DNA from: Bacillota bacterium
GTDB lineage: Bacteria; Bacillota; Clostridia; Lachnospirales; Lachnospiraceae
DNA length: 64,000 bases
Direction of reading: 5' to 3'
Assembly: GCA_023402845.1 (NCBI GenBank)
Contig: JAEYFP010000052.1
Coordinates: 51,572-115,571, forward strand
Shown: positions 16,566-25,928 of the stretch, piece after piece
Position numbering within the stretch: position 1 is the stretch's first letter
How the letters are laid out: the number at the start of each line of letters is the position of its first letter
Notes under the pieces: generated by a model
What the model was told of the DNA's origin: nothing
Database searches by the model: none
What the model saw: the letters and a program-made list of their open reading frames with translations, nothing else
Made by a program: the position numbers and the translations under genes

Positions 16566-17582
16566 TCACTGCTTTGTAATTGTCCCGTCCAGATCCCATA
16601 GAGAGGTCCAGTCTTTGGCTCCGGGCCACAAAAACACCTGTCCTTTTACAAGGCGGCAGTTTCGCTCTGCTTTTTTAAGCAGCTCCATTTCCTCATCTGT
16701 CAACAGATCTTCGGTACAGCATTTCAAATTAGAAATGTACTGCGATTCCTTGACGGAGAATGGGATCGGCACCTGGCCGCGCTGTACAGCCCATTTTAAA
16801 CATACCACTGCAGGATGGATGCCGTGTGCTTTTGCTACCTCTGCCACCTCCGGCAGCTCCGTATCGGCCACATCTTCTTCTGTCCGGTCTCTCTCCGGCC
16901 TGGAGGGAGATCCGATCGGACAATAGCCAATCGGTACAATATGATGAGCAAGCGCATAATCAAACAGCTCCTGCTGCTGGAAGCTTGGATGCAGCTCCAT
17001 TTCAAGTGCCGCAGGCTGAATATGACAAAGCGGCAAAACCGCTTCCAGTTTCGGGATTGTCATGTTGGACATCCCGATATGCTTAACCAGTCCCATTTCG
17101 ACAAGCTGCTCACATTGTCTCCAGGTCCCCATGAAGTTCTCTATGTCAAACGGTCTGGAAGCCGGATTTCTCGAATCCCCGTCGCAGCCCGGCGCATGGT
17201 AATTCGGAAACGGCCAATGTACAAAATATAAATCGATTTGATCCAGCTTTAAATCAGCCAGACTCTTCTTGCAGGAGGCAATCACTTCCCCGTCCCCATG
17301 CATATCGTTCCAGACCTTGGATGTAATAAACAGCTCTTCTCTTTTCACAATGCCGTCATCAAACAGCTTTTTAAGCACATCACCGATCTGATCCTCATTC
17401 TGGTAAACAGCCGCACAGTCAATCAGGCGGTAACCCGCTTTGACGGCACCGTATACCGCTTCTGAAATCTGTGCCGGAGAATATTTATCGGAACCAAACG
17501 TACCCAGCCCTACCGCCGGCATCTTTATACCGGTATAAAGCGTTCGCAGCGGAACCTTTTTTAAATTAATCACTTCACTCAT
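16566..17582 (-). CDS. Aldo/keto reductase
   Basis: NADPH-dependent carbonyl reductase, 338 residues from ATG 17582 (MSEVINLKKVPLRTLYTGIK), which has GGAGGG upstream; the longer reading to 17636 lacks this. The catalytic tetrad is visible: D and Y in DCAAVYQNEDQIG, K in TSKVWND and H in YFVHWPFP. The C-terminal FSVKESQYISNLK holds the usual nucleotide-binding serine/lysine region. It follows the zinc dehydrogenase by 16 bases, so the two form an operon probably controlled by the divergent AraC gene. The substrate is unknown; interconversion of a sugar or sugar alcohol fits the pair. Confidence 0.9.
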   Translation of the reverse strand: MSEVINLKKVPLRTLYTGIKMPAVGLGTFGSDKYSPAQISEAVYGAVKAGYRLIDCAAVYQNEDQIGDVLKKLFDDGIVKREELFITSKVWNDMHGDGEVIASCKKSLADLKLDQIDLYFVHWPFPNYHAPGCDGDSRNPASRPFDIENFMGTWRQCEQLVEMGLVKHIGMSNMTIPKLEAVLPLCHIQPAALEMELHPSFQQQELFDYALAHHIVPIGYCPIGSPSRPERDRTEEDVADTELPEVAEVAKAHGIHPAVVCLKWAVQRGQVPIPFSVKESQYISNLKCCTEDLLTDEEMELLKKAERNCRLVKGQVFLWPGAKDWTSLWDLDGTITKQ

Positions 17583-17598
17583 AGATATCCCTCCGCCT

Positions 17599-18672
17599 TT
17601 ATTCATTCGCTGTCTGGTCACCAAAAACAACCGCAACCTTTCCGCACTGTCCGCCGGCCATCAGGCGATACGCTTCGTCAGCCTGCTCAAGCGAAAATTC
17701 GTCCGTAATCAACTCCTCCGGATGAATGCCCCAACGTACAAGACGCTCTACAAGCTCCTCCATTCTCCACAGCGATGTTACCCAAGAACCGTAAATTGTC
17801 TTCTGCCCGTGAATGATATCCGGACTCGGATTGAAATGCACCGTGCCGCCTTCGCCCACGAAAGCAATTTTACCCCACTGTCTCGTTGCACGGATTGCAA
17901 GCGCCCTCCCTGGATCGCTGGCACTCGCATCGATTGCACGCTCCACACCATGTCCGCCCGTTACCTTCAGTATCTCATCAAGGGTATCATCACCCGGTTT
18001 GAATACGTGATCAACTAGACCCAGTTTCTTTGCCAAATCGATTCTATAATCGTTCATTTCCACACCGATCAATTGATTTGCCCCCATCGCTTTGCAGACC
18101 ATCAGCGCTGCCAGTCCGACAGGACCAAGACCTGTTACAAGCACGGCATCATTGCCGCAAACCCCAATTTTTTCAATTGCCTCGTAAACCGTACCGAAGC
18201 CGCATGCCACTTGGGCACCGTCCTTATAGGTCAATTCATCCGGCAATGCAATCAAATCTTTTTCATCGGCAAGAATATACGGTGCCATGCCGCCGTTTCT
18301 CTGCCAGCCATAGGCCTGTCTGTGAGGACTGCTGCAGGAAATATAATATCCGCGGCGGCAGTCGTTACATACGCCGCAGCCGGATATATGATAAATAATG
18401 ACTCTGTCACCCTTCTTGAATCGCTTTAAGCCTTCACCCTCTCCTACGATGACGCCACAAGGTTCATGACCTGCGATCATGCCCGGGATATATCCCTCCG
18501 GTCCTTTTCCTACATGCTCTCTGTAAATACATCGAATATCGCTTCCGCAAATTGTTGTCGCCTTTGTGCGGACAAGCACCTGTCCGTGTCCAGGTGTCGG
18601 GATATCAAACTCCTTTAACTCTACCGTACTGTCCCCGGGTAAAACCGCACCCATCATTTTTGCCATTTTCAT
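17599..18672 (-). CDS. Zinc-dependent medium-chain alcohol dehydrogenase
   Basis: NAD(P)-dependent dehydrogenase, 357 residues. Catalytic zinc ligands are in TTICGSDIRC and AGHEPCGVIVGEGEG. The four structural zinc cysteines are in CGVCNDCRRGYYISC. The Rossmann motif is VTGLGPVGLAAL. It resembles sorbitol or threonine dehydrogenase-like enzymes; the substrate is not readable. First gene of the two-gene operon with the aldo-keto reductase. On the minus strand a TATAAT lies at 18750-18755, without an obvious -35, which suits activator control by the divergent AraC protein. Confidence 0.9.
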   Translation of the reverse strand: MKMAKMMGAVLPGDSTVELKEFDIPTPGHGQVLVRTKATTICGSDIRCIYREHVGKGPEGYIPGMIAGHEPCGVIVGEGEGLKRFKKGDRVIIYHISGCGVCNDCRRGYYISCSSPHRQAYGWQRNGGMAPYILADEKDLIALPDELTYKDGAQVACGFGTVYEAIEKIGVCGNDAVLVTGLGPVGLAALMVCKAMGANQLIGVEMNDYRIDLAKKLGLVDHVFKPGDDTLDEILKVTGGHGVERAIDASASDPGRALAIRATRQWGKIAFVGEGGTVHFNPSPDIIHGQKTIYGSWVTSLWRMEELVERLVRWGIHPEELITDEFSLEQADEAYRLMAGGQCGKVAVVFGDQTANE

Positions 18673-18831
18673 AACCCCTTTCTTGGCCGGAAGTTCTTGT
18701 ACTTCCGAGTAATTATGCCGCTTTCACGGCTTGTTTTCATGTTAAATTTATTATATCTGCAATCTCGGAAAATTATAACAGATGCAACTGACATACTTAA
18801 CATTTCCATGTCGCATTATCGCATATTTTTG

Positions 18832-18860
18832 TTGTGCTTGTTTTCCGTCGGGTGTATACT
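18832..18860 (+). promoter_or_regulatory. Promoter of the AraC gene at 18913
   Basis: TTGTGC (18832-18837), 17 bases, TATACT (18855-18860), about 52 bases before the chosen ATG. Confidence 0.55.
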
Positions 18861-18912
18861 ATTTTTAGGTTTTGCTCCAAAATGCAAGGATGCCAGTGAA
18901 AGGAAACCAATC

Positions 18913-19797
18913 ATGAACGCAACCGAATTTAAAAAAGCCTACAACGACCGCAGCATCTCCTTTACGCTTGAAAATTATTCAATTTCCGCACTAAATATTG
19001 TATTTGAACGATTTTTGCGTTCAATTCCAATGCACAGCCACAGCAGCAACAGCTATGAGATCCATTATATCGCTTATGGGAAAGGGCTTGTTACGATCGA
19101 CGGTGTTGATTACGAGGTCGGACAGAATACACTGTATATCACGGGTCCTCATATCGAGCATGCACAGATACCCGCGCCGGAGGATCCAATGGCGGAATAT
19201 TGTGTTTACCTGCGTCTTGAGGAACGGGTTCCGACAAGAAAAAAAGACCGCAGAAAACAGCTTGTACGCGCATTTATGGACATGCCGTTTTGGTTTGGAC
19301 AGGACAGCCATAATATCCATACGATCATGCAATCGCTTTTTCTGGAGCTTGAAAACGAATATCCCGGCTATCACATTCAAATCGAAACACTGCTTCAGCA
19401 ACTACTCGTCGCCATTGTCCGCAACTATTCCTCTGCCCAAGACACAGTTTCTATTTATGAAACACAGGCGCTGAACGACAACCAGTATCTGACAATCGAG
19501 GAATGCTTTCTCTACGAATATAACACCCTCACACTGATCGATCTTTCCAATCGGCTTGGCTTAAGTCCAAGACAAACGGAACGGCTATTGCAGAAGCATT
19601 ACGGAAAAACCTTTTTAAGCAAAAAGACAGAGGCAAAAATGTCTGCCGCTGTCTTATTGTTGAGAAATCCATTAAAAAGTATTACAGAAATATCTGAAGA
19701 GCTCGGATATTCCTCCGTTGAGCATTTTTCAAGTTCTTTTAAACGCTACTACCATATCAGCGCAAGAGAATACCGAAAAACCAAGCTGCCGGGCTAG
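18913..19797 (+). CDS. AraC-family transcriptional regulator
   Basis: Sugar-type activator of 294 residues: N-terminal cupin (about 30-120, with IPMHSHSSNSYEIHYIAYGK) and C-terminal double helix-turn-helix (about 195-290, LTLIDLSNRLGLSPRQTERL and SITEISEELGYSSVEHFSSS). The start is ATG 18913 with AAAGGA upstream. Longer readings run through the promoter. It is divergent from the dehydrogenase/aldo-keto reductase operon, its likely target. Its stop overlaps that of the convergent chemoreceptor gene by four bases. Confidence 0.9.
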   Translation: MNATEFKKAYNDRSISFTLENYSISALNIVFERFLRSIPMHSHSSNSYEIHYIAYGKGLVTIDGVDYEVGQNTLYITGPHIEHAQIPAPEDPMAEYCVYLRLEERVPTRKKDRRKQLVRAFMDMPFWFGQDSHNIHTIMQSLFLELENEYPGYHIQIETLLQQLLVAIVRNYSSAQDTVSIYETQALNDNQYLTIEECFLYEYNTLTLIDLSNRLGLSPRQTERLLQKHYGKTFLSKKTEAKMSAAVLLLRNPLKSITEISEELGYSSVEHFSSSFKRYYHISAREYRKTKLPG

Positions 19798-21593
19798 TCT
19801 GCCTGAGGATGATCCAAACCGGACTCCGCTTCAGTCACCGGCTTCATTTCCTGCTGCTCCAAACGGAATCCCGATACCGCCTCCTGCAGCTCTTTCGCAA
19901 GCATTTTTAAAGCACCTGCAGTTCCCGCGACCTCCTGCAAACTGTCGGTCTCTGCTTCCACAGTTTTTGCGATTTCCACTGTCGTGGATGTATTCTGTTC
20001 AATCGCATCCGTAATACTGCGTACGCTCACCGTTACATGTTCCACCATTCTGCTCATTTCCTCAATGTAGGTTACGATATCCTGCACATCCTTGTTGACA
20101 ACAAGCGTCCCTTCTCTGATATCCTCAAAGCTGCCCTGTGTCACCTTCGCAATTTCATTGCTCCTGTTTAGCCTGGTAAGTCCTGTCTGCATTTTATCCG
20201 TCATTTCAGTTACATGATCCTGCACCTGATTGATGATGGCGCCGATCCTGCCCGCCGCTTCCTTCGTATCGTCCGCCAGCTTTTTTATTTCCGTGGCAAC
20301 TACTGCAAAACCCCGGCCTGCCTGCCCGGCCCTTGCTGCCTCAATCGATGCATTTAAGGACAGCAGTGTCGTCATTGATGAGATATTAGCAATCGACTCA
20401 ATGATGATATTCATTTCCTGCGTACTTGTATGCAGCTGCGAAGCGACACCCGATATCTGGTTCATAATTTCATTGACCTCAAAAAGCTGTTCCGTATATT
20501 GTTTAATATCATTGCTTCCCTTTTGGGCACGTTCCATGGAAATATCCGCATTTTCACTGATACGCCTGATACCGGCGGAAATTTTACCGGAAGCGGATTC
20601 CATGTCCGCAACCTGCTTTAAAGTGCTTTCCGTCATCTCATTCTGCTTCTCCATCAATCTGGACATCTGCTCGATGGAGTCAGATACTTCCTGACTCCCC
20701 TTCGAATTAACCTCTACGCTTTTACTGACGATCCGTGTGGAATGATCCATTTCCTCTGTCACACGAACCATCTTTCCAATAATTTTTCTGAGACTGCCGC
20801 TCATGTGATTAAAAGCTACCGCAAGCGCCTTGATTTCATCATTCGTACTGATGACGATATCCTGCCGTGACAAGTCTCCTTCTGCCACAACGGAAATTTC
20901 ATTTTCCAGCGTATGGATCCGCGTCGTAATATTGCGTACAACGGCTGTACAGCATGCCGCACCCACAATAAGCAGCAATACAAAAACCACCCCTACGGCC
21001 ACTACCGTCTGTTTAAAATTCCGGTTAACCTCCTGCTGCACAATCTCACTGCGCTCGATTTCCATTGTAATCAAACTGCCGCAATAATTAGCGATGGCAG
21101 CATTCTGGCTGTACAGCTCACTTTTTAACATTGCGGTAATCTCCGCATCAAGCGCCGGATAACAGCCATCCTTTCCGAGTGCAATAATTTTATTAAGGCC
21201 TGCCTGATAGGCGGTAAGCGGTGTTCGAATCGAGACGATCATCCCCTGGTTTCCCTGAAAGGCCGCATCTGTTCCAATGCTGTCAGCTATCTCATCCAGA
21301 TCCTTAAGCATCGTTTCCACAACTGCTGTTTCCCCGGATTCCTCCACATTATTCTGCATCATGCAAAGGCTCATAAGACGGTTTGGCTGTGCGCTGATTT
21401 CTGTCTTGATATAGTTGATCTTGTTGACGTTTTCAAGCACCGTCTGGTATTCCTGGTTATAGCCGAGTGCTTTCACAATAAAAATTACGATCAGTATAAG
21501 CATGGATAGCATCGTAATGCCGAATACACCCAATAATTTCGTGGAGATACTGTTTAAAAGCCCGCGTTTTTTTATTTTTAATTTATCCCCCAT
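19794..21593 (-). CDS. Methyl-accepting chemotaxis protein
   Basis: Membrane chemoreceptor, 599 residues. Segment 1 at about 21-43, extracellular helical ligand domain of about 150 residues, segment 2 at about 196-219, HAMP (about 220-275), then the long coiled-coil signalling domain with the conserved tip (TTLLSLNASIEAARAGQAGR, FAVVATEIKKLADDT). RBS AGGAGAAGG. It starts 17 bases after the fucU stop and is therefore the last gene of the fucose transport operon. The placement suggests it reports on the same sugar, possibly through the binding protein; that is inference. It also implies a motile organism. Confidence 0.93.
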   Translation of the reverse strand: MGDKLKIKKRGLLNSISTKLLGVFGITMLSMLILIVIFIVKALGYNQEYQTVLENVNKINYIKTEISAQPNRLMSLCMMQNNVEESGETAVVETMLKDLDEIADSIGTDAAFQGNQGMIVSIRTPLTAYQAGLNKIIALGKDGCYPALDAEITAMLKSELYSQNAAIANYCGSLITMEIERSEIVQQEVNRNFKQTVVAVGVVFVLLLIVGAACCTAVVRNITTRIHTLENEISVVAEGDLSRQDIVISTNDEIKALAVAFNHMSGSLRKIIGKMVRVTEEMDHSTRIVSKSVEVNSKGSQEVSDSIEQMSRLMEKQNEMTESTLKQVADMESASGKISAGIRRISENADISMERAQKGSNDIKQYTEQLFEVNEIMNQISGVASQLHTSTQEMNIIIESIANISSMTTLLSLNASIEAARAGQAGRGFAVVATEIKKLADDTKEAAGRIGAIINQVQDHVTEMTDKMQTGLTRLNRSNEIAKVTQGSFEDIREGTLVVNKDVQDIVTYIEEMSRMVEHVTVSVRSITDAIEQNTSTTVEIAKTVEAETDSLQEVAGTAGALKMLAKELQEAVSGFRLEQQEMKPVTEAESGLDHPQAD

Positions 21594-21610
21594 ACCTTCT
21601 CCTATGTAAG

Positions 21611-22051
21611 CTACTCTGTGACAACGCCCTTCTGCAGCATCACATTCGCATAAAGAGCAGATTCTCCCGTTGCAATAATGGCATAAGCTTTCTGTGCTTC
21701 CTCATAAAAAGCAAACCGCTCGATATTTCCGACTGCCTGTTCGCCGCGGGAATCATATTTTTTAACAATTGACTTATATTCATCCCAAATTGGCGTCTCA
21801 ACAGGATCGCCCTTCATAACCTCCATTAAATTCACGGGATGTTCCACATAGTTGTCAAGCGGAAACAGCTGAAGTATCGCATCCAAAAGCTCCGGCACGC
21901 CGTGCCCGTCACAGCGAATCACAACTGCATTTTTTCCCATGGACTCTGCCGGAAAATTTCCGTCAGAAATCACAAGTCTGTCACTGTGCCCCATCTCGCA
22001 TAATACTTTTAATAATTCCGGTGATAAAATTTTAGGAACTCCTTTTAACAT
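21611..22051 (-). CDS. fucU: L-fucose mutarotase (RbsD/FucU family)
   Basis: Interconverts alpha and beta anomers of L-fucose so the isomerase receives the right form. The 146 residues carry the family markers: LSPELLKVLCEMGHSDRLVI with the catalytic histidine, ISDGNFPA, and the C-terminal RFAFYEEAQKAYAIIATGE and YANVML. The match is to FucU rather than RbsD. RBS GGAGG lies eight bases before the ATG. It sits between the sugar-binding protein and the chemoreceptor, and the isomerase and kinase are 10 kb upstream in the same locus, which together make L-fucose the likely substrate. Confidence 0.93.
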   Translation of the reverse strand: MLKGVPKILSPELLKVLCEMGHSDRLVISDGNFPAESMGKNAVVIRCDGHGVPELLDAILQLFPLDNYVEHPVNLMEVMKGDPVETPIWDEYKSIVKKYDSRGEQAVGNIERFAFYEEAQKAYAIIATGESALYANVMLQKGVVTE

Positions 22052-22107
22052 TGTTTTGCCTCCATTAAATTAATTTTTTATCCTATTCAGTTATTGAAAT
22101 GACCATT

Positions 22108-22138
22108 AGGGCATACCATATTTCCTATGATATGCCCT
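22108..22138 (-). terminator. Hairpin between binding protein and fucU
   Basis: AGGGCATA (22108-22115) pairs with TATGCCCT (22131-22138), extended inside by CATA/TATG with one mismatch. There is little T run on the minus strand, so it more likely reduces than ends transcription into fucU and the chemoreceptor gene, or protects the upstream mRNA. Confidence 0.5.
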
Positions 22139-22180
22139 TACGGCTTTTATACACTTCGTCTAATTATACTTTACTTTACA

Positions 22181-23317
22181 TTAATCGTAAAGGTTCGGAG
22201 CAATTTCCTCACTGTCCATGTTTTCTGATGTATACCACTGGCATCCTGTATCAACATCTGAAACAGTCTGTCCGTTTGCCGCATCATAAAGCGCCTGAAC
22301 AAGAGCCTCACCCATAGCTACCGGTGCCTGTGTAACCGCACCCAGGAAGGTACCATCCTTTACGGCAGCTTTGATTACCGCACCGGAGTCAAATGCGACA
22401 CCGATCACCTGATCATCGCCTGTACCAAACTTATTCAGATTTTCATTACCTGTAACCATTGCTTCACCCGAATGCTGATTGGAACCGTAAACAGCAATCG
22501 TGTCGGCCTTGTTGAGCAGTGTCTGACAATCGATAGAAGAAAGTTCGGACGTAACCTGTGCCGGTACCAAAACTTCAATCACTACATCAGCATCGTCTGT
22601 CTTTTCAACCTTGCAGCCGTTCACAAATTTGTCATTTCCTTCTACATTAACAGTCTTGCCATCAGCAATAATCAAGGCACCTATCTTATCAAGGAAACCT
22701 AAACCGCGGCTTCCAACTGATTCTGAAGTTGCATCCTGTGAAAGAACACCAATTCTTACAGGCGCAGATGCGTCAACAATTCTACTCTGAATTGCTTCAT
22801 ACATTTTCTCTGCCGCAAGCTCACCCGCCGCATAGTTGTCTGTCGCACAGTTAGCAAGTACGGAACCTGCCGGCGCATCAGGAACACCTGAGTCAAAGCC
22901 AATAATCGGAATACCTGCATCCATTGCGGTCTGAATTGCATCCAAGCATGCGCTTGTATCCAGAGCTGCAAGGCCGATTGCATTCGGCTGTGCATTAATT
23001 GCATTGTTAAGCATCTGAACCTGATCCGCAATATCTGACTCGGAATTCGGTCCTACAAAGTTGATCGTAACACCGAGCTCTGCCGCCTTATTATTGGCAC
23101 CGAGTAAAACTGCCTGCCAATATTGATGCTGGAAGCCTTTGGATACGATTTCAAACTTCAGATCGCCTGTTGCCGGAGCTGCTTCCTCTGCTGCGGGAGC
23201 CGCCTCCTCTGCTGCCGGGGCTGCTTCTTCTGCCGGAGCTGCAGCGGAACCACAGCCTGCCAACAATGTTGCTGCCATTGCCACTGAAAGTAGCGCTGTC
23301 AATACTTTCTTCTTCAT
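22181..23317 (-). CDS. Sugar ABC transporter substrate-binding lipoprotein (probable L-fucose)
   Basis: Extracellular binding protein of 378 residues tethered by lipid. Lipobox LLAGC with Cys22, then a short linker of repeated A/P/E motifs (about 26-48), then a periplasmic-binding-protein type I fold (LKFEIVSKGFQHQYWQAVLL, GLAALDTSACLDAI, GIPIIGFDSG). RBS AGGAGG precedes the ATG. It is the fourth gene of the importer operon after permease, ATPase and permease. The sugar is inferred from the neighbouring fucI, kinase and fucU genes, not from the binding site. Confidence 0.88.
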   Translation of the reverse strand: MKKKVLTALLSVAMAATLLAGCGSAAAPAEEAAPAAEEAAPAAEEAAPATGDLKFEIVSKGFQHQYWQAVLLGANNKAAELGVTINFVGPNSESDIADQVQMLNNAINAQPNAIGLAALDTSACLDAIQTAMDAGIPIIGFDSGVPDAPAGSVLANCATDNYAAGELAAEKMYEAIQSRIVDASAPVRIGVLSQDATSESVGSRGLGFLDKIGALIIADGKTVNVEGNDKFVNGCKVEKTDDADVVIEVLVPAQVTSELSSIDCQTLLNKADTIAVYGSNQHSGEAMVTGNENLNKFGTGDDQVIGVAFDSGAVIKAAVKDGTFLGAVTQAPVAMGEALVQALYDAANGQTVSDVDTGCQWYTSENMDSEEIAPNLYD

Positions 23318-23393
23318 TAATTTTTCCTCCTACTCAAATAGTTTGTTTATATGTAAACCACCCTATTGTGGTACATATCAAAAATCAGTTGTT

Positions 23394-24392
23394 CTATACC
23401 ATTTTCTTGTTTTTAATTACATCTATCATAACCGCTCCTATTAATATGAGACCGGTAATTATCTGCTGCCAGTTCGCCTGCAATCCGATAAAAGGAAGTC
23501 CGGTCTTTAACATCGACATGATAAAGACACCAAGGAGTGTCCCAACAATGGAGCCCGAACCCCCTGTCATGGATGTACCTCCGATAATCGCACCGCCGAT
23601 CGCATCCAGCTCAAGTCCCGCACCGGTACCCGGAGCAATTGCTTGAAAGGTTGCAGCATAGGCAATCGCTGCCAGTCCCGTAAACAGACCTGAAATTACA
23701 TAGGCTGATATTTGGTACTTCACAACATTCACACCGGAAAGTCGTGTCGCTTCCTTATTACTTCCTATTGCGATGATATAACGTCCAATCTTACTCTTAT
23801 TCAAAACGACCGTCATTAAAATCACTAGGAGAAGCACCCATAAAAATCCAAGAGGAAGCTTTGTTGACCCAAAATTAATTTTAAAAATATTTCTAAACCA
23901 TCCAAGCTCTGTGCCTGACGGCGGCCATGTAATACTGACACCACCCGTAAAAATAGAACCAAGCCCTCGAACAACCATCATAGTACCAAGTGTCGCAATA
24001 AAGGGAGGTAAGTTAAATACCGCTACCAAAATTCCGTTAAGCAATCCAAAAATTATAGCCAAAATGATCGCTACTAAAATACCTACTATCGTCGGCATAC
24101 CCTTGTGAGTAATCAGGTATCCTCCCAGCAGACCATAACAGATCATGCCGGTACCAATGGACAGATCCACACCTCCTGTAATTAAGGCAAACGTAACGCC
24201 GATTGCCATAAATGTAATATAGTAAGAATAATCAAAGATACTTAAAATTGTTGCATAAGTCCTGAAAGCCGGGCTCATGATACAGAAGAAAGTAAATAAT
24301 ACAAGAAGTACGAGCACTACGACTACCTTCTGCACACCGATTGCTCTGACAATCGGATTATTAGTAAATGCATTCCCCTGTTTCTTTGTCAT
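23394..24392 (-). CDS. Sugar ABC permease 2 (RbsC/AraH type)
   Basis: Multi-spanning membrane channel, about 332 residues with roughly eight to ten hydrophobic segments. Family signatures: ITGGVDLSIGTGMICYGLL and AIGGAIIGGTSMTGGSGSIV. A GTG at 24395 directly precedes the ATG at 24392; the ATG is chosen, with AGGAGGAGAG upstream. It is related to, but clearly distinct from, the permease at 25929, so the importer probably has a heterodimeric channel served by one double ATPase. Confidence 0.9.
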   Translation of the reverse strand: MTKKQGNAFTNNPIVRAIGVQKVVVVLVLLVLFTFFCIMSPAFRTYATILSIFDYSYYITFMAIGVTFALITGGVDLSIGTGMICYGLLGGYLITHKGMPTIVGILVAIILAIIFGLLNGILVAVFNLPPFIATLGTMMVVRGLGSIFTGGVSITWPPSGTELGWFRNIFKINFGSTKLPLGFLWVLLLVILMTVVLNKSKIGRYIIAIGSNKEATRLSGVNVVKYQISAYVISGLFTGLAAIAYAATFQAIAPGTGAGLELDAIGGAIIGGTSMTGGSGSIVGTLLGVFIMSMLKTGLPFIGLQANWQQIITGLILIGAVMIDVIKNKKMV

Positions 24393-24404
24393 CACTCTCT
24401 CCTC

Positions 24405-25898
24405 CTACTTTCTGAGCGTTGCCGCATGCATGATATTTTCCTGTGTCGCCTCTGAGATATCAATTTCTCCCGTTTTCCGACCTTCGCACATCACGATAAT
24501 GCGATCACTCATTCTTAATATTTCAGTCATTTCAGAAGATATCATGATGATAGACTTTCCCTCTGCCACCAATTCATTCATCAGATGATAAATCTCGCTC
24601 TTGGCTCCTACATCAATCCCTCTTGTTGGCTCATCAAATATCAGAATATCGCAGTTCTTGACAAGCCACTTCGCAATAACAACTTTCTGCTGATTTCCTC
24701 CCGACAAGTTCATAATGAGCTGATCAACGCTCGGCGTTTTTGTTTTTAGCGACTCCACATAATGCTGCGCTATTTTTCTCTCTTTCTTCTTATCAATAAA
24801 AGCACCCTTCATATAATCGGACAGACACGCCATCGTGGAATTCTCCGCAATAGTCTTTCCTACAACAAGACCGAACCGCTTTCTATCCTCCGACAAATAA
24901 CCGACTCCGTACTTCACCGCATCCTGTGGGTCATGGATCTCTACCTTTTCACCATTGATGTAAATCCCGCCGCTCTGCTTTGGATCCGCTCCAAACAATG
25001 CTCTTGCCGTTTCTGTTCTGCCCGCACCCATTAAACCGGAAAATCCCAAAATCTCACCTTTATGCAATTCAAAGCTGATATCCTGTACCATTTTTCCGGC
25101 GTTTAAATGTTCAACCTTTAAAACAACCGGTGCATCCTTCGCGACAGCACTTACGGTTTTTGGTTCTTCATAAATGACCCGACCAACCATCATATTTATA
25201 ATATCATCCTTCGTGCAATCCTCTGTGATCAGCGTACCGACATAACAGCCATCCCTCATAACCGTAACACGATCTGTAATTACTTTGATTTCATCCATTC
25301 TATGAGAAATATAAACAATGCCAAGCCCCTTGTCCCGCAGGTCGCGAATAATCTTAAACAGCTCATCAATCTCGGCCTCTGTCAGTGCCGCAGAAGGTTC
25401 ATCAAATACAATGACCTTTGCTTCATGTGAAATTGCCTTGGCAATTTCACACATTTGTTGCTTGCCCACCGTTAAGCGGCTCATCGTTTCGGAAGGATTA
25501 ATCTCAATATTAAGCTTTTTAAAAAGCTTATTTGCTTCCTCATTCATCTGTGCATCATCAATTATGCCACCCTTCATGATTTCACGCCCGATAAAAATAT
25601 TCTGGGCAACCGTAAGATGCCCCATCATATTCAGTTCCTGATGTACAATCACGATACCTGCCGCCTGCGCTTCTCTTGGGTTTGCAAACTCCACTTCTTT
25701 TCCTTCATAAATAATACTTCCGCTGTCCTTGGAGTAGATGCCGGTCAGCACCTTCATCAATGTGGATTTTCCGGCTCCGTTTTCTCCCATCAATGCATGA
25801 ACCTCGCCCTTCTTCACATCCAAATTGACACGATCAAGCGCATGTACTCCGGGAAATGTCTTATCTATTTCTTTCATTTCTAATATAACTTCACCCAT
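24405..25898 (-). CDS. Sugar ABC ATP-binding protein (RbsA/MglA type)
   Basis: Double-cassette ATPase, 497 residues. First cassette: Walker A GENGAGKST, signature LTVGKQQMCEIAKAI, Walker B VIVFDEPSAALT. Second cassette: GLMGAGRTE in place of Walker A, as is usual for this family, with signature LSGGNQQKVVIAKWL and Walker B ILIFDEPTRGIDVG. The start at ATG 25898 (MGEVILEMKEIDKTFPG) has GGAAGGTGAG and fits the family length; the reading to 25928 is longer. It lies between the two permease genes. Confidence 0.93.
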   Translation of the reverse strand: MGEVILEMKEIDKTFPGVHALDRVNLDVKKGEVHALMGENGAGKSTLMKVLTGIYSKDSGSIIYEGKEVEFANPREAQAAGIVIVHQELNMMGHLTVAQNIFIGREIMKGGIIDDAQMNEEANKLFKKLNIEINPSETMSRLTVGKQQMCEIAKAISHEAKVIVFDEPSAALTEAEIDELFKIIRDLRDKGLGIVYISHRMDEIKVITDRVTVMRDGCYVGTLITEDCTKDDIINMMVGRVIYEEPKTVSAVAKDAPVVLKVEHLNAGKMVQDISFELHKGEILGFSGLMGAGRTETARALFGADPKQSGGIYINGEKVEIHDPQDAVKYGVGYLSEDRKRFGLVVGKTIAENSTMACLSDYMKGAFIDKKKERKIAQHYVESLKTKTPSVDQLIMNLSGGNQQKVVIAKWLVKNCDILIFDEPTRGIDVGAKSEIYHLMNELVAEGKSIIMISSEMTEILRMSDRIIVMCEGRKTGEIDISEATQENIMHAATLRK

Positions 25899-25928
25899 AT
25901 TCTCACCTTCCATCCTCTCTGCGCACAA

